Source: Clostridiales bacterium
GTDB lineage: Bacteria > Bacillota > Clostridia > Saccharofermentanales > Saccharofermentanaceae
Length of the DNA: 12,138 bases
Direction of reading: 5' to 3'
Assembly (NCBI GenBank): GCA_017612755.1
Contig: JAGAFH010000114.1
Span: 1-12,138, forward strand
Every line of letters starts with the position of its first letter. The first letter of the stretch is position 1. The notes under the pieces were generated by a model. It was not told the DNA's origin and ran no database searches. It saw nothing but the letters and a program-made list of their open reading frames with translations. Positions 1 through 6,725 of this stretch are shown here, one piece after another. The position numbers and the translations under genes are program-made.

Positions 1-1350
1 GGCACCTTCCGCAGCATGTGCCTTCATCTTCTCAAACTGCTCGGGAGAGTATCTGCCTTTAAATTGAAGGATCGCATCAGGGACAGCGATCTTACCCAGG
101 TCGTGCATGGGAGCAGCCTTGATGATATTCCTGACAAATCTCTCATCTATCTTGCATTCGGGATCCTTGATCATCTCGTCAGTCAGCAGCTTGACACCCA
201 CACTTGTCCTCTTGATGTGACCGCCGGTGGAATTGTCGCGGGTCTCGACCATGGCTGCCATACTCATTATGAGCCTGTTGTGCATATCCCTTAAGTCTTG
301 AGTCTTCTCATCTACCCTGGCCTTAAGTCTCTCGTTGAAACGGTCCATAAGAGAGATATACTGCTGGTCCTTGGTATCGTCAGTGATGAAGAACTGATAT
401 CCCCTCATCTTCTTGCCGGCAAACATGTGGCTTATCTCTACCAGGTAGATCTTGTCGTCTTTCGGTGTATGGATCTTCCTGTACTTATCGTAGTCGTCGT
501 TAAGATTATCGATCCACTTGTCCGTCAGTTCCTTCATGTGCGGACTGGCATCAAGGGTCTTATCAACGGAAAGCCTCTTAAGTTCAGGGAACATTTCCTT
601 GGCAGTATCGTTACTTCCCAGATATCTCCTTTCCGTATCAACGGCAAAGATACCCGTATTCCCCTCCTGGGCCAAAGTATCGTATGCGGAATCGTCGATA
701 TTATAAAGACTCAGTCTGTAGATGATTAGGATATAGTCTATTTGGGAAAGGATATATGAGAGGGGTACCAGGACCTTATCTCCGTTACTGAAGAGCTTTC
801 CTCCGAAATAGGAACTTATGGAAAAGACCACCGGCAGGAACAGAAGTACGATGATGGAATTGGAGATATTCTTTTTCTTGAAATAACTGTATACGAGAGC
901 GGCGACGCTCAGGCAGAAATAGATAAGGATCATGTCGGTGAATACGGAATGCATAAAGCCGTATTCCTTCGTAAAGATGCCATTCTCAAAAGAGGGGTCC
1001 TTATAGTACATCCCCGTCTTTCCGATAGTGAGCACGGACATGTATACCAGCATGGTAATAAAATAGAACAGGGCACGGACGGGTTTTGCGATCCTGATGT
1101 CGCATATAGAGAATATGCTGAGCATGATGAAGAGGATAAGGAAACATCCTCCCAGATAGATAAGCTGCAGGGAATGGATGGCGTCCTCAAGATCCTTGGC
1201 CTGGTAGTAGAACAGATATCCCAACATGGTAATGGGGATAACAGTAAAGATCAGTGTAAAATGGACATCAAAATTCTTATGCCACATGGTGGCATATATA
1301 AGTGTCAGGATAAGTGACAGGATAAGAAATATAAGACAGAGTATTACCAT
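1..1350 (-). CDS. 7TM-PAS-HD-GYP membrane signalling protein (3' end cut by window edge)
   Basis: The 450 codons in the window run open to the left edge, so the protein continues beyond it. Residues 1-210 hold about seven hydrophobic helices (roughly 2-20, 30-47, 60-83, 91-108, 134-155, 164-183, 191-210), like the 7TM sensor region of some clostridial histidine kinases and diguanylate cyclases. A PAS-like segment (about 225-325) and a helical linker (326-362) follow. From 362 there is an HD-GYP domain: E369-x-RD, TGGH ending at H378, then MHDLGK with the metal-binding pair H416-D417. The GYP motif itself falls outside the window. HD-GYP proteins usually hydrolyse cyclic di-GMP; activity here is inferred. 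An in-frame TAA directly precedes the ATG, fixing the start. The best Shine-Dalgarno (AAAGGAG) lies unusually far, about 14 bases, upstream. The gene has its own promoter in the gap after the aldo/keto reductase gene. Confidence 0.9.
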   Translation of the reverse strand, partial: MVILCLIFLILSLILTLIYATMWHKNFDVHFTLIFTVIPITMLGYLFYYQAKDLEDAIHSLQLIYLGGCFLILFIMLSIFSICDIRIAKPVRALFYFITMLVYMSVLTIGKTGMYYKDPSFENGIFTKEYGFMHSVFTDMILIYFCLSVAALVYSYFKKKNISNSIIVLLFLPVVFSISSYFGGKLFSNGDKVLVPLSYILSQIDYILIIYRLSLYNIDDSAYDTLAQEGNTGIFAVDTERRYLGSNDTAKEMFPELKRLSVDKTLDASPHMKELTDKWIDNLNDDYDKYRKIHTPKDDKIYLVEISHMFAGKKMRGYQFFITDDTKDQQYISLMDRFNERLKARVDEKTQDLRDMHNRLIMSMAAMVETRDNSTGGHIKRTSVGVKLLTDEMIKDPECKIDERFVRNIIKAAPMHDLGKIAVPDAILQFKGRYSPEQFEKMKAHAAEGA

Positions 1351-1384
1351 TTAAACTGTTCCGTCTCCTTTGCCCTCTCTCCTT

Positions 1385-1413
1385 ATTTTATTTATTTAAG
1401 AGTCCTTTTTCAA
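1385..1413 (-). promoter_or_regulatory. Predicted sigma-A promoter of the HD-GYP gene
   Basis: Reading the minus strand, TTGAAA (1408-1413) is followed by exactly 17 bases and then TAAAAT (1385-1390). Each box has one mismatch to the consensus (TTGACA, TATAAT). The spacer is AT-rich, and transcription would start near 1378, giving a leader of about 28 bases. No terminator is visible between the upstream reductase gene and this promoter, so readthrough may add to expression. Confidence 0.7.
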
Positions 1414-1425
1414 TAGACGGTGGAA

Positions 1426-2547
1426 TTACCTGTCCAGTATCTCTGCCGCCTCTTCCAGGAGCTTGATGATGGGAAGATGCTGGGGACACACTGCCTCGCA
1501 CTGACCGCAGGCCACGCAGTCGTCAGCCTTTCCGCTGTTTTCGAGAAGGCCTTTGTAGAACGCCCTGGGACGGAAATCGTCATTATAGAGACGCATGGTA
1601 TTGATGGTCCTGAAGATATCGGGGATGCTGATGCTCATGGGACATCCATCAGTACAGTACCTGCATGCAGTACAGGAGATGGTAGGAGTATCCAGCATTA
1701 TGGTCTTCACCTTCTCCACCAGAGCCTTCTCTTCTTCAGAAAGGGGCTCAAAGTCAGTAAAGGTCTTTATGTTGTCTTCCATCTGTTCCTGTGTAGACAT
1801 GCCCGATAAGATCATGAAGACTCCGGGGAGGGATCCTACGAATCTCAGGGCCCATTTTGCCGCCGAATCATCAGGTCTCGCCTCTTTATACATATCCATG
1901 AGCTCTGGCTTGATATTAGCCAGCATTCCGCCCTTAACAGGCTCCATTATGATCATGGGGATATTTCTTCTTCTCAGGATCTCATAGAGTTCTCCTGATC
2001 TTACTACCGGGTTATCCCAGTCAGCATAGTTGAGCTGGATCTGTACAAATTCAACTTCAGGGTGCTCGTCCAGTATATTCTCCAGAAGCTCAGGACTTCC
2101 ATGGTAGGAGAATCCGAAGTGTCTGATCTTTCCCTCTTCCTTCTTTTTAAGGCCCCAGGAGAAGCAGTCGTAGCTCTCGTAGGTATCGAAGTTATTTCCG
2201 TCTTCTATGGAATGGAGAAGATAGTAATCAAAGTAGTCGACCCCGGCTCTTTCCAGCTGCTCGTTAAAGAGCCTGTCCACATCTTCTTCCCTGTGGATGA
2301 GCCAGGCGGGAAGTTTTGTCGCTAAAGTAAAGGAATCCCTGGGATATCTTTTTACGATGGCCTCCCGGGCAGCAACTTCCGACTTGCCGCCATGGTAGAC
2401 ATATGCCGTATCAAAATAGGTCATTCCGGCATTCATATAGGCGTCCACCATACCGCATACCTTGCCGATATCGATCTCCCCGTTTTCTTCGGGAAGACGC
2501 ATAAGTCCGAAACCGAGTCCTGCTGTGCCTGTCAGTTCAATAGCCAT
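1426..2547 (-). CDS. Aldo/keto reductase with C-terminal bis-4Fe-4S ferredoxin domain
   Basis: This 373-residue protein has an aldo/keto reductase barrel (about 1-265) carrying the full catalytic tetrad: D46 and Y51 (in FDTAYVYHGG), K78 (ATKLP) and H112 (YLLHS). A C-terminal extension holds two ferredoxin-type clusters, C292-x2-C295-x2-C298-x3-C302-P and C344-x2-C347-x2-C350-x3-C354-P. This matches the family of predicted oxidoreductases, common in anaerobes, that joins an NAD(P)H-dependent barrel to Fe-S electron transfer; the substrate is unknown. The start is supported by GGAGG eight bases upstream. It lies 52 bases after hemW, with a possible promoter in the gap, and may also be read from the ATPase-DUF4276-hemW transcript. 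No part appears truncated. Confidence 0.93.
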   Translation of the reverse strand: MAIELTGTAGLGFGLMRLPEENGEIDIGKVCGMVDAYMNAGMTYFDTAYVYHGGKSEVAAREAIVKRYPRDSFTLATKLPAWLIHREEDVDRLFNEQLERAGVDYFDYYLLHSIEDGNNFDTYESYDCFSWGLKKKEEGKIRHFGFSYHGSPELLENILDEHPEVEFVQIQLNYADWDNPVVRSGELYEILRRRNIPMIIMEPVKGGMLANIKPELMDMYKEARPDDSAAKWALRFVGSLPGVFMILSGMSTQEQMEDNIKTFTDFEPLSEEEKALVEKVKTIMLDTPTISCTACRYCTDGCPMSISIPDIFRTINTMRLYNDDFRPRAFYKGLLENSGKADDCVACGQCEAVCPQHLPIIKLLEEAAEILDR

Positions 2548-2580
2548 AGTAGTATCCTCCCGGAGAATGGATATATCTGG

Positions 2581-2586
2581 ATTATA
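2581..2586 (-). promoter_or_regulatory. Possible -10 box (TATAAT) upstream of the aldo/keto reductase
   Basis: A perfect TATAAT on the minus strand lies in the 52-base gap between hemW and the reductase gene and would give a leader of about 27 bases. There is no TG dinucleotide for an extended -10. The hexamer 17 bases upstream (TTTTCT) is a poor -35 box. It may be a weak or activator-dependent promoter, or a chance match in an AT-rich gap. Confidence 0.4.
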
Positions 2587-2599
2587 CTATCTCAGGAAA

Positions 2600-3733
2600 T
2601 CAAAGAAAATCCTCAAAAACGATATTGGCCAGATCAAGCCCTTTGTCCGTGAGGCGGATCCCCACATCATCTTCTTCCAGAAGACCGTCACTGACATTCT
2701 TTTCTATCTCTTTTCCGAAGACTTCGGTCAGGTCTTTACCAAACCTTCTTAGAAACTCCGAAAAGCATACTCCCTCAGAGGTCCTCAGCATAAGCATGGC
2801 ATATTCATGCATCTTGGAGATCCCGTCCATCACTTCTTCTATCTCGATAGAAAGAGGAGCTTCTATATAGGCACTTATATCGTCTCCTTTGGAATATCTC
2901 TTTCCGTTTATATAGCCTCTGGCCCCGGATCCTATTCCGAAGTATTCGTACCCCTTCCAGTAAGACCCGTTATGGACGCTCTCATACCCCTTTTGGGCGC
3001 AGTTGGATATCTCATAGGGAAAATACCCGTTTTCAGAAAGGAAGCCCCTCAGGGCGTGATACATATCCCTGTCCTCTTCCTGGGAGATATACTTTTCTAT
3101 ATCCTTGCCGTACCTTTGCTCGAAAAGAGTCCCCTCCTCGATAGAAAGGGAATACATACTGATATGCTTAACACCGGAGTCAATAAGTGTCTTCGCATCA
3201 CTTATGATCTGATCCACTGTCTGCCCGGGAACTCCGGTCATAAGATCGGCAGATATGTTTTCAAAGCCGGCTTCTGCTGCGACCTTCAGAGCTCTTAAAG
3301 CCCCGGATCTGTCATGAAGCCTTCCCAGCACTTCAAGTACATCGTCAGTTAAGGACTGGACACCAATTGATATCCTGTTAAATCCTGCTTCCCTGTAAGC
3401 TAAGGCTTTTTCCGGTGTAAGGGAATGGGGATTTACTTCAATTGTCATTTCCGCATCATCTCCGATGCCGAAGATCTCCCTTACTCTTCCCAGGATATCC
3501 CTTATCTCCGTCTCACTGACAGCAGAGGGGGTACCTCCTCCAAAGTAGACAGTATCCCTTTTATCATCATTAACGTCAGGATATAAGCTGATATTATTTC
3601 CGATATGTTCAAGTTCTTTTCTTACAGCATCAAAGTATGCCTTCTGCGGACTATTATCCGCAACGGAATAGAAAGAACAGTAGGCGCATTTTTTCTCGCA
3701 GAAAGGGATATGGATATAGATATGTCTTGCCAT
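2600..3733 (-). CDS. hemW: HemW-like radical SAM protein (heme chaperone family)
   Basis: The protein has 377 residues, the usual size for HemW. The radical SAM 4Fe-4S motif is C12-x3-C16-x2-C19 followed by S-F rather than by a fourth cysteine, which separates HemW-type proteins from true oxygen-independent coproporphyrinogen oxidase HemN (CxxxCxxCxC). Other family marks are FGGGTPS (64-70), the IEVNP strand (98-102), SIGVQS (122-127) and the HN-x2-YW-x-G-x2-Y-x-GIGSGA region (254-271). HemW binds heme and SAM and is thought to deliver heme to respiratory enzymes; many databases still call it a coproporphyrinogen III oxidase. Its ATG overlaps the TGA of the DUF4276 gene by one base (TGATG), with a GAAGG site about eight bases upstream, so translation is probably coupled. 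The usual partner lepA is not in the window. Confidence 0.92.
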   Translation of the reverse strand: MARHIYIHIPFCEKKCAYCSFYSVADNSPQKAYFDAVRKELEHIGNNISLYPDVNDDKRDTVYFGGGTPSAVSETEIRDILGRVREIFGIGDDAEMTIEVNPHSLTPEKALAYREAGFNRISIGVQSLTDDVLEVLGRLHDRSGALRALKVAAEAGFENISADLMTGVPGQTVDQIISDAKTLIDSGVKHISMYSLSIEEGTLFEQRYGKDIEKYISQEEDRDMYHALRGFLSENGYFPYEISNCAQKGYESVHNGSYWKGYEYFGIGSGARGYINGKRYSKGDDISAYIEAPLSIEIEEVMDGISKMHEYAMLMLRTSEGVCFSEFLRRFGKDLTEVFGKEIEKNVSDGLLEEDDVGIRLTDKGLDLANIVFEDFL

Positions 3734-4428
3734 CAGAAAGACCTTCTGTGAACCGGGATCGAAGGAACGGGCTCAGGCTTTCTGATAGCCGTCCTGAAGG
3801 CCATCTTAAAGTTTATGAAGCTGGGAGAGATATTATTCTCCGGCTCCATATATTCGGATATCATCTTAGCCCAGCTGGCCTTGTAGTGGCCGATAGCAGG
3901 ATATCCGATCTCGATTATGTCTTCGTAGTTGTCGGGGCATATTACCTTACAGAGCATCTCCCAGGTGCCGCATATGCTGTCCTGGACATATTCTTCCAAC
4001 GAATCCGTATCCGCATCGGGATAAGCCTTCAGAAGGGCATGGGCGTCTCCCAGAAGCCATGCCTCTATCTCTTCGGTACAAAGACCGATAACGGATCTAA
4101 GGTCCGGAGCAAATCTTCTGCAGGTACCGTAAAGCTCCCGGCGGAGCTTATCAGGATCATTATCGTCCGAATCCATTATCACTATCAGTATGGCATCGGT
4201 CCCTCCGAAGACCTGGTTATAAGCCCTGCATTTTGCAGGAAGAAGGTCCAGAAGGGAGCTGGCAAACTTGGGCGGGCGGGCAAGAGGATCCTGGGGCAGG
4301 CTTCCGCATCCCCTGTGGGGACGGACAGCGATATCCGCATCCACAGATGCCTCTCGGCACATGCGGGTCACCAGCCGCTCAACAACGGTTGCACCTGATT
4401 TATCTTCTGTCAGGATCTCGATATGCAT
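3733..4428 (-). CDS. DUF4276 family protein, TOPRIM-like putative nuclease of an ATPase/effector pair
   Basis: This 231-residue protein matches the DUF4276 pattern as I know it. It has an N-terminal strand ending in an acidic loop (E8 in ILTEDKSG), an HRGCG segment (38-42), a hydrophobic strand running into MDSDDND (85-91; D86, D88, D89), EEIEAWLLGD (119-128), and a C-terminal EPENNISPSF block (195-204). The N-terminal Glu plus the DxD motif look like a TOPRIM metal site, so nuclease activity is plausible but inferred. No signal peptide or membrane helix is visible. It starts 3 bases after the ATPase stop, with AGGA seven bases before the ATG lying inside the ATPase gene's end, and its stop overlaps hemW's start. 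DUF4276 genes are often next to AAA ATPase genes in bacterial genomes. An immunity or nucleic-acid-handling role is the best guess, without direct proof. Confidence 0.85.
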   Translation of the reverse strand: MHIEILTEDKSGATVVERLVTRMCREASVDADIAVRPHRGCGSLPQDPLARPPKFASSLLDLLPAKCRAYNQVFGGTDAILIVIMDSDDNDPDKLRRELYGTCRRFAPDLRSVIGLCTEEIEAWLLGDAHALLKAYPDADTDSLEEYVQDSICGTWEMLCKVICPDNYEDIIEIGYPAIGHYKASWAKMISEYMEPENNISPSFINFKMAFRTAIRKPEPVPSIPVHRRSF

Positions 4429-4431
4429 CGC

Positions 4432-5607
4432 TTATTCCTCGTACTCGATATCCGTATCCAGATGTCCGCCATACCAGATGGCTCCCATTCCTACACCTTG
4501 CTTAAAGAGAGCTTCAACCACCTTGTCGGCTCCGGCGCATCTTATGTTGACGCTGTCATCCTCTTCAGATCCGAAGTCCCTTGAGAAGACCCATATCTCC
4601 TTGGGGTTCATGGTCTCTACGATATAAGGGTTATGGGTGGAGAATATAATCTGGCTGTAGGGATGGTCGATAGTAAACTGTCTCATCTCATCTGCCAGCA
4701 CGTCTACCATGTCGTGGTACAGATCCTTGTCTGGTGTCTCGATAAAGATCGTTGAATGGGGATCCCTGTCATGCAGCAGAAGAAGATATAAGAAGAGCTT
4801 ATCCGGGCTCTTGGAAAGGTTCTCCGGAAGTCTCTTTTTCTTCTTCATCTCCGGGATCTTGGAATTGATATCAGCGATAACGCCTTCATATCCCCTGGGA
4901 TCCGTCTTCTTCATATACTCAAGAACGTTACTTACGTTAGATCCGTGGCTGTTAAGATGCTTATGTCCTCCGGGAGCATTGCCGTCCACATAGTAGCTGC
5001 TGATATCTTCCGCTGAGAAAGCGCAGAAGAACCATCTTTCTATCTCCCTGTAAAGGGCGGCACAGTAAGGGAACTGTCCCAGCTTTCCGTAGATGCCCAG
5101 AGCAGTCAGATGCTCGTTCATTATATCTGCAGGAGTCTCGTCCCCCTTGGAATCCACTACAAATCCGGTACCGTTCTCAAGATGCATCAGTTCTCTTCTG
5201 ATAAACGTACCGTCCGCCTTCTCGGAAAGGGTAAGGATCTCGGAAGCGATAAGAGGACTTCCGAACTCATTGGCAGTGATGGAAAGGTCATACTGCATAT
5301 GGTTGACCTTCTTCAGGATATTGTCCTTGAACTTAAAGTTCAGTTTAAAGGTACAGGGCTTGTCCTTGTCGATCAGAAGGTTCGAAAAACCGGGACGTCC
5401 GTCCGCCTTGGAAGCGGAAGCAGCATCCGTAAGGATACATCTCTTAAAGAAAGACATAGCCATCAGAAAGCAGGACTTTCCTGTATTGTTCCTTCCTATA
5501 AGGGCATTTAAATTGCGAAGCCTGAGCCCCTCCTCATCTTCAAGGAGCAACCCTACCTTATCATCATCGAAAACATCATAATTAATGATCCTGACACCTG
5601 TAAGCAT
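4432..5607 (-). CDS. OLD/ABC-like AAA family ATPase with degenerate Walker B, partner of DUF4276
   Basis: This 391-residue protein is soluble and has an SMC/ABC-type ATPase layout: an N-terminal strand pair, Walker A GRNNTGKS (38-45), a long middle insertion, and the C-terminal half of the fold. The signature region reads LSKSPDK (264-270) instead of LSxG. The Walker B strand reads TIFIETPD (286-293), where OLD-family ATPases usually have EEPE or DEPE, so the expected catalytic glutamate is T291. The switch histidine is kept in STHNP (H325). ATP binding is therefore likely, but hydrolysis may be slow or absent. The first gene after a terminator-promoter junction, it has a strong GGGAGG site seven bases before the ATG. 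It probably acts with the DUF4276 protein, as ATPase/TOPRIM pairs do in systems such as PARIS. That role is inferred. Confidence 0.88.
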   Translation of the reverse strand: MLTGVRIINYDVFDDDKVGLLLEDEEGLRLRNLNALIGRNNTGKSCFLMAMSFFKRCILTDAASASKADGRPGFSNLLIDKDKPCTFKLNFKFKDNILKKVNHMQYDLSITANEFGSPLIASEILTLSEKADGTFIRRELMHLENGTGFVVDSKGDETPADIMNEHLTALGIYGKLGQFPYCAALYREIERWFFCAFSAEDISSYYVDGNAPGGHKHLNSHGSNVSNVLEYMKKTDPRGYEGVIADINSKIPEMKKKKRLPENLSKSPDKLFLYLLLLHDRDPHSTIFIETPDKDLYHDMVDVLADEMRQFTIDHPYSQIIFSTHNPYIVETMNPKEIWVFSRDFGSEEDDSVNIRCAGADKVVEALFKQGVGMGAIWYGGHLDTDIEYEE

Positions 5608-5630
5608 ATCCCATCCTCCCTTCTTTTCTG

Positions 5631-5640
5631 ATTATACCAC
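5631..5640 (-). promoter_or_regulatory. Extended -10 promoter of the ATPase-DUF4276-hemW operon
   Basis: On the minus strand the sequence reads GTGGTATAAT, giving a perfect TATAAT (5631-5636) preceded by TG and one base, the extended -10 arrangement that can work without a good -35. The -35 position falls inside the preceding terminator hairpin and is a poor match. Transcription would begin near 5624 and leave a short leader of about 17 bases, just long enough for the GGGAGG ribosome site (5615-5620). Confidence 0.7.
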
Positions 5641-5647
5641 TACAAAC

Positions 5648-5672
5648 AAAAAAGCCGTCCCGGAGGACGGCT
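5648..5672 (-). terminator. Rho-independent terminator of the recG-rsmD-coaD operon
   Basis: The minus strand forms an AGCCGTCC / GGACGGCT stem of eight pairs with a TCCG loop, followed directly by a run of Ts (5648-5653) and a further T-rich stretch. It sits 24 bases after the stop codon of the coiled-coil gene. The plus strand lacks a T run after the stem, so it acts only on minus-strand transcripts. Confidence 0.93.
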
Positions 5673-5695
5673 CAGTTATGATCTTTATCCTGCTC

Positions 5696-6214
5696 TTACA
5701 TGGAATCGATAGTCGTGTCGATCTCTGTAAGGTTTGTCTGGATCTTTGCGATGCTCTCGCTAAGTGTGTTGTTGGCTGTGTTGAGGAGCTGCTTAACATA
5801 CATGTGTGCGCTCTTTCTAAGTTCGTCAGCCTGGGCCTCGGCAGCGATGATGATGTTCTCAGCCTCATCTCTTGCGCCCTTGGTGATCTCGTGGTCGTTG
5901 ACCTTGGATGCATACATCCTGTTGGCATCGTCGATGATTTTCTTGTTCTTTTCTCTTGCAGTTCCGATGATCTCCTGTGCTCTCATTACGATGTCGTTGG
6001 ACTGGGCAACGGAAGCAGGAAGTCTGTTCTTCAGTTCTTCAAGGTTTGCGATCATCTCGCCTCTGTCAACAGAGCATTTATCTGTGAAAGGGACACCGCT
6101 TGCTTCCCTGATGACCTCGATGAGCTCATCGATATGTCTGATGGGATCATATCTCTCCACGGGCCTGGGCTGAACGGGTGCTCCCTGGTTAGGTGCGTAA
6201 TTGTTATTATCCAT
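5696..6214 (-). CDS. Small coiled-coil protein of unknown function next to coaD
   Basis: The 172-residue protein has a polar, Asn/Pro/Gln-rich N-terminal tail (1-25) followed by almost continuous charged helix (about 26-170). Alternating Ala/Ile/Leu positions suggest coiled coil, especially at 70-145. There is no membrane helix, signal peptide or nucleotide-binding motif. Proteins of this look beside coaD in clostridia are often labelled ATPase or V-type ATPase subunit H, but only the helical composition supports that. A DivIVA-like or structural role is equally possible. It starts 3 bases after the coaD stop, with an AGGA site inside the coaD end, and is the last gene before the terminator. 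The function is not recognised. Confidence 0.8.
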   Translation of the reverse strand: MDNNNYAPNQGAPVQPRPVERYDPIRHIDELIEVIREASGVPFTDKCSVDRGEMIANLEELKNRLPASVAQSNDIVMRAQEIIGTAREKNKKIIDDANRMYASKVNDHEITKGARDEAENIIIAAEAQADELRKSAHMYVKQLLNTANNTLSESIAKIQTNLTEIDTTIDSM

Positions 6215-6217
6215 ATG

Positions 6218-6706
6218 TCAATTCCTGCCTTTCTTCAGTTTCTCATTAACATAATCTACTATCGGAGCCGGTACCATCTTGGAAATATCCCCTCCGTATG
6301 ATCCGACCTCTTTAACTATACTCGAGCTTATAAGCGACAGATCGTCCCTGCAGGGGAGGAGTACCACATCGTATTCCGGATACAGGAGCCTGTTCGCAAG
6401 CGCCATCTCAGCCTCGTATCTGAAGTCTGACTCTGACCTGATCCCTCTGACAACGGCATTGGCCTTTGTCTCCCTGAAGACATCTACCGTCAGTCCGTCT
6501 GAGGAAATGACCTCGATGTTGGGGTATTCGCTAAGGGACTTCCTAGCCATGTCTACCCTTTCTTCGGAAGTGAACAGGAGCTTTTTCGAGTCGTTGTTCA
6601 TGATAGCCACATACAGTTTATCACAAATACGGGCTGCCCGTCTTGCTATATCTCGGTGACCCCTGGTAAAAGGATCAAAACTTCCCGGAAACAAGAGCGT
6701 TGTCAT
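6218..6706 (-). CDS. coaD: Phosphopantetheine adenylyltransferase
   Basis: CoaD transfers AMP from ATP to 4'-phosphopantetheine, the penultimate step of coenzyme A synthesis, in the cytoplasm. The 162 residues fit the usual length of about 160. Visible marks are the nucleotidyltransferase motif GSFDPFTRGH (8-17, with H17 of the TxGH signature), the substrate-contact segment NDSKKLLFTSEER (38-50), VRGIRSESDF (86-95), and the C-terminal SSSIVKEVGSYGGD (127-140). The more common GSFDPVTNGH is altered here to FTRGH, which is conservative. The gene follows rsmD after 19 bases, with GGAGG about ten bases before the ATG. The order recG-rsmD-coaD is common in Firmicutes. Confidence 0.97.
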   Translation of the reverse strand: MTTLLFPGSFDPFTRGHRDIARRAARICDKLYVAIMNNDSKKLLFTSEERVDMARKSLSEYPNIEVISSDGLTVDVFRETKANAVVRGIRSESDFRYEAEMALANRLLYPEYDVVLLPCRDDLSLISSSIVKEVGSYGGDISKMVPAPIVDYVNEKLKKGRN

Positions 6707-6725
6707 GACACACAGACCTCCATAC

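Noticed and set aside
298..729. A 143-codon plus-strand open frame near the left edge
   Set aside because: The opposite strand encodes a continuous 450-residue 7TM/PAS/HD-GYP protein with clear motifs; the plus frame has none.
1361..1420. A short inverted repeat, CCGTCT and AGACGG, flanking the promoter of the HD-GYP gene
   Set aside because: It has only six pairs separated by nearly 50 bases and no T run, so neither a terminator nor an operator can be supported.
2600..3733. Annotation as oxygen-independent coproporphyrinogen III oxidase HemN
   Set aside because: The motif after the three radical SAM cysteines is S-F, without the fourth cysteine typical of HemN, so HemW is the better name.
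3637..4398. A 253-codon open frame on the plus strand opposite the DUF4276 gene and the hemW start
   Set aside because: It lies antisense to two recognisable genes, has no family-like motif and no convincing ribosome site, and is best explained as a codon-bias shadow.
3733..5607. Naming the ATPase/DUF4276 pair as PARIS, Gabija or a retron-linked system
   Set aside because: The PARIS effector belongs to DUF4435, GajA carries ATPase and TOPRIM in one chain with a GajB helicase, and no reverse transcriptase is present. Only a general resemblance can be claimed.
5585..5614. An out-of-frame ATG overlapping the ATPase ribosome site that opens a ten-codon upstream frame
   Set aside because: The ATG lies directly after GGGAGG with no usable spacing and no Shine-Dalgarno of its own; it is probably chance.
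5696..6214. Annotation as V-type ATPase subunit H or F-type subunit b
   Set aside because: Only helical composition is shared. There is no membrane segment and no other ATPase subunit gene nearby.
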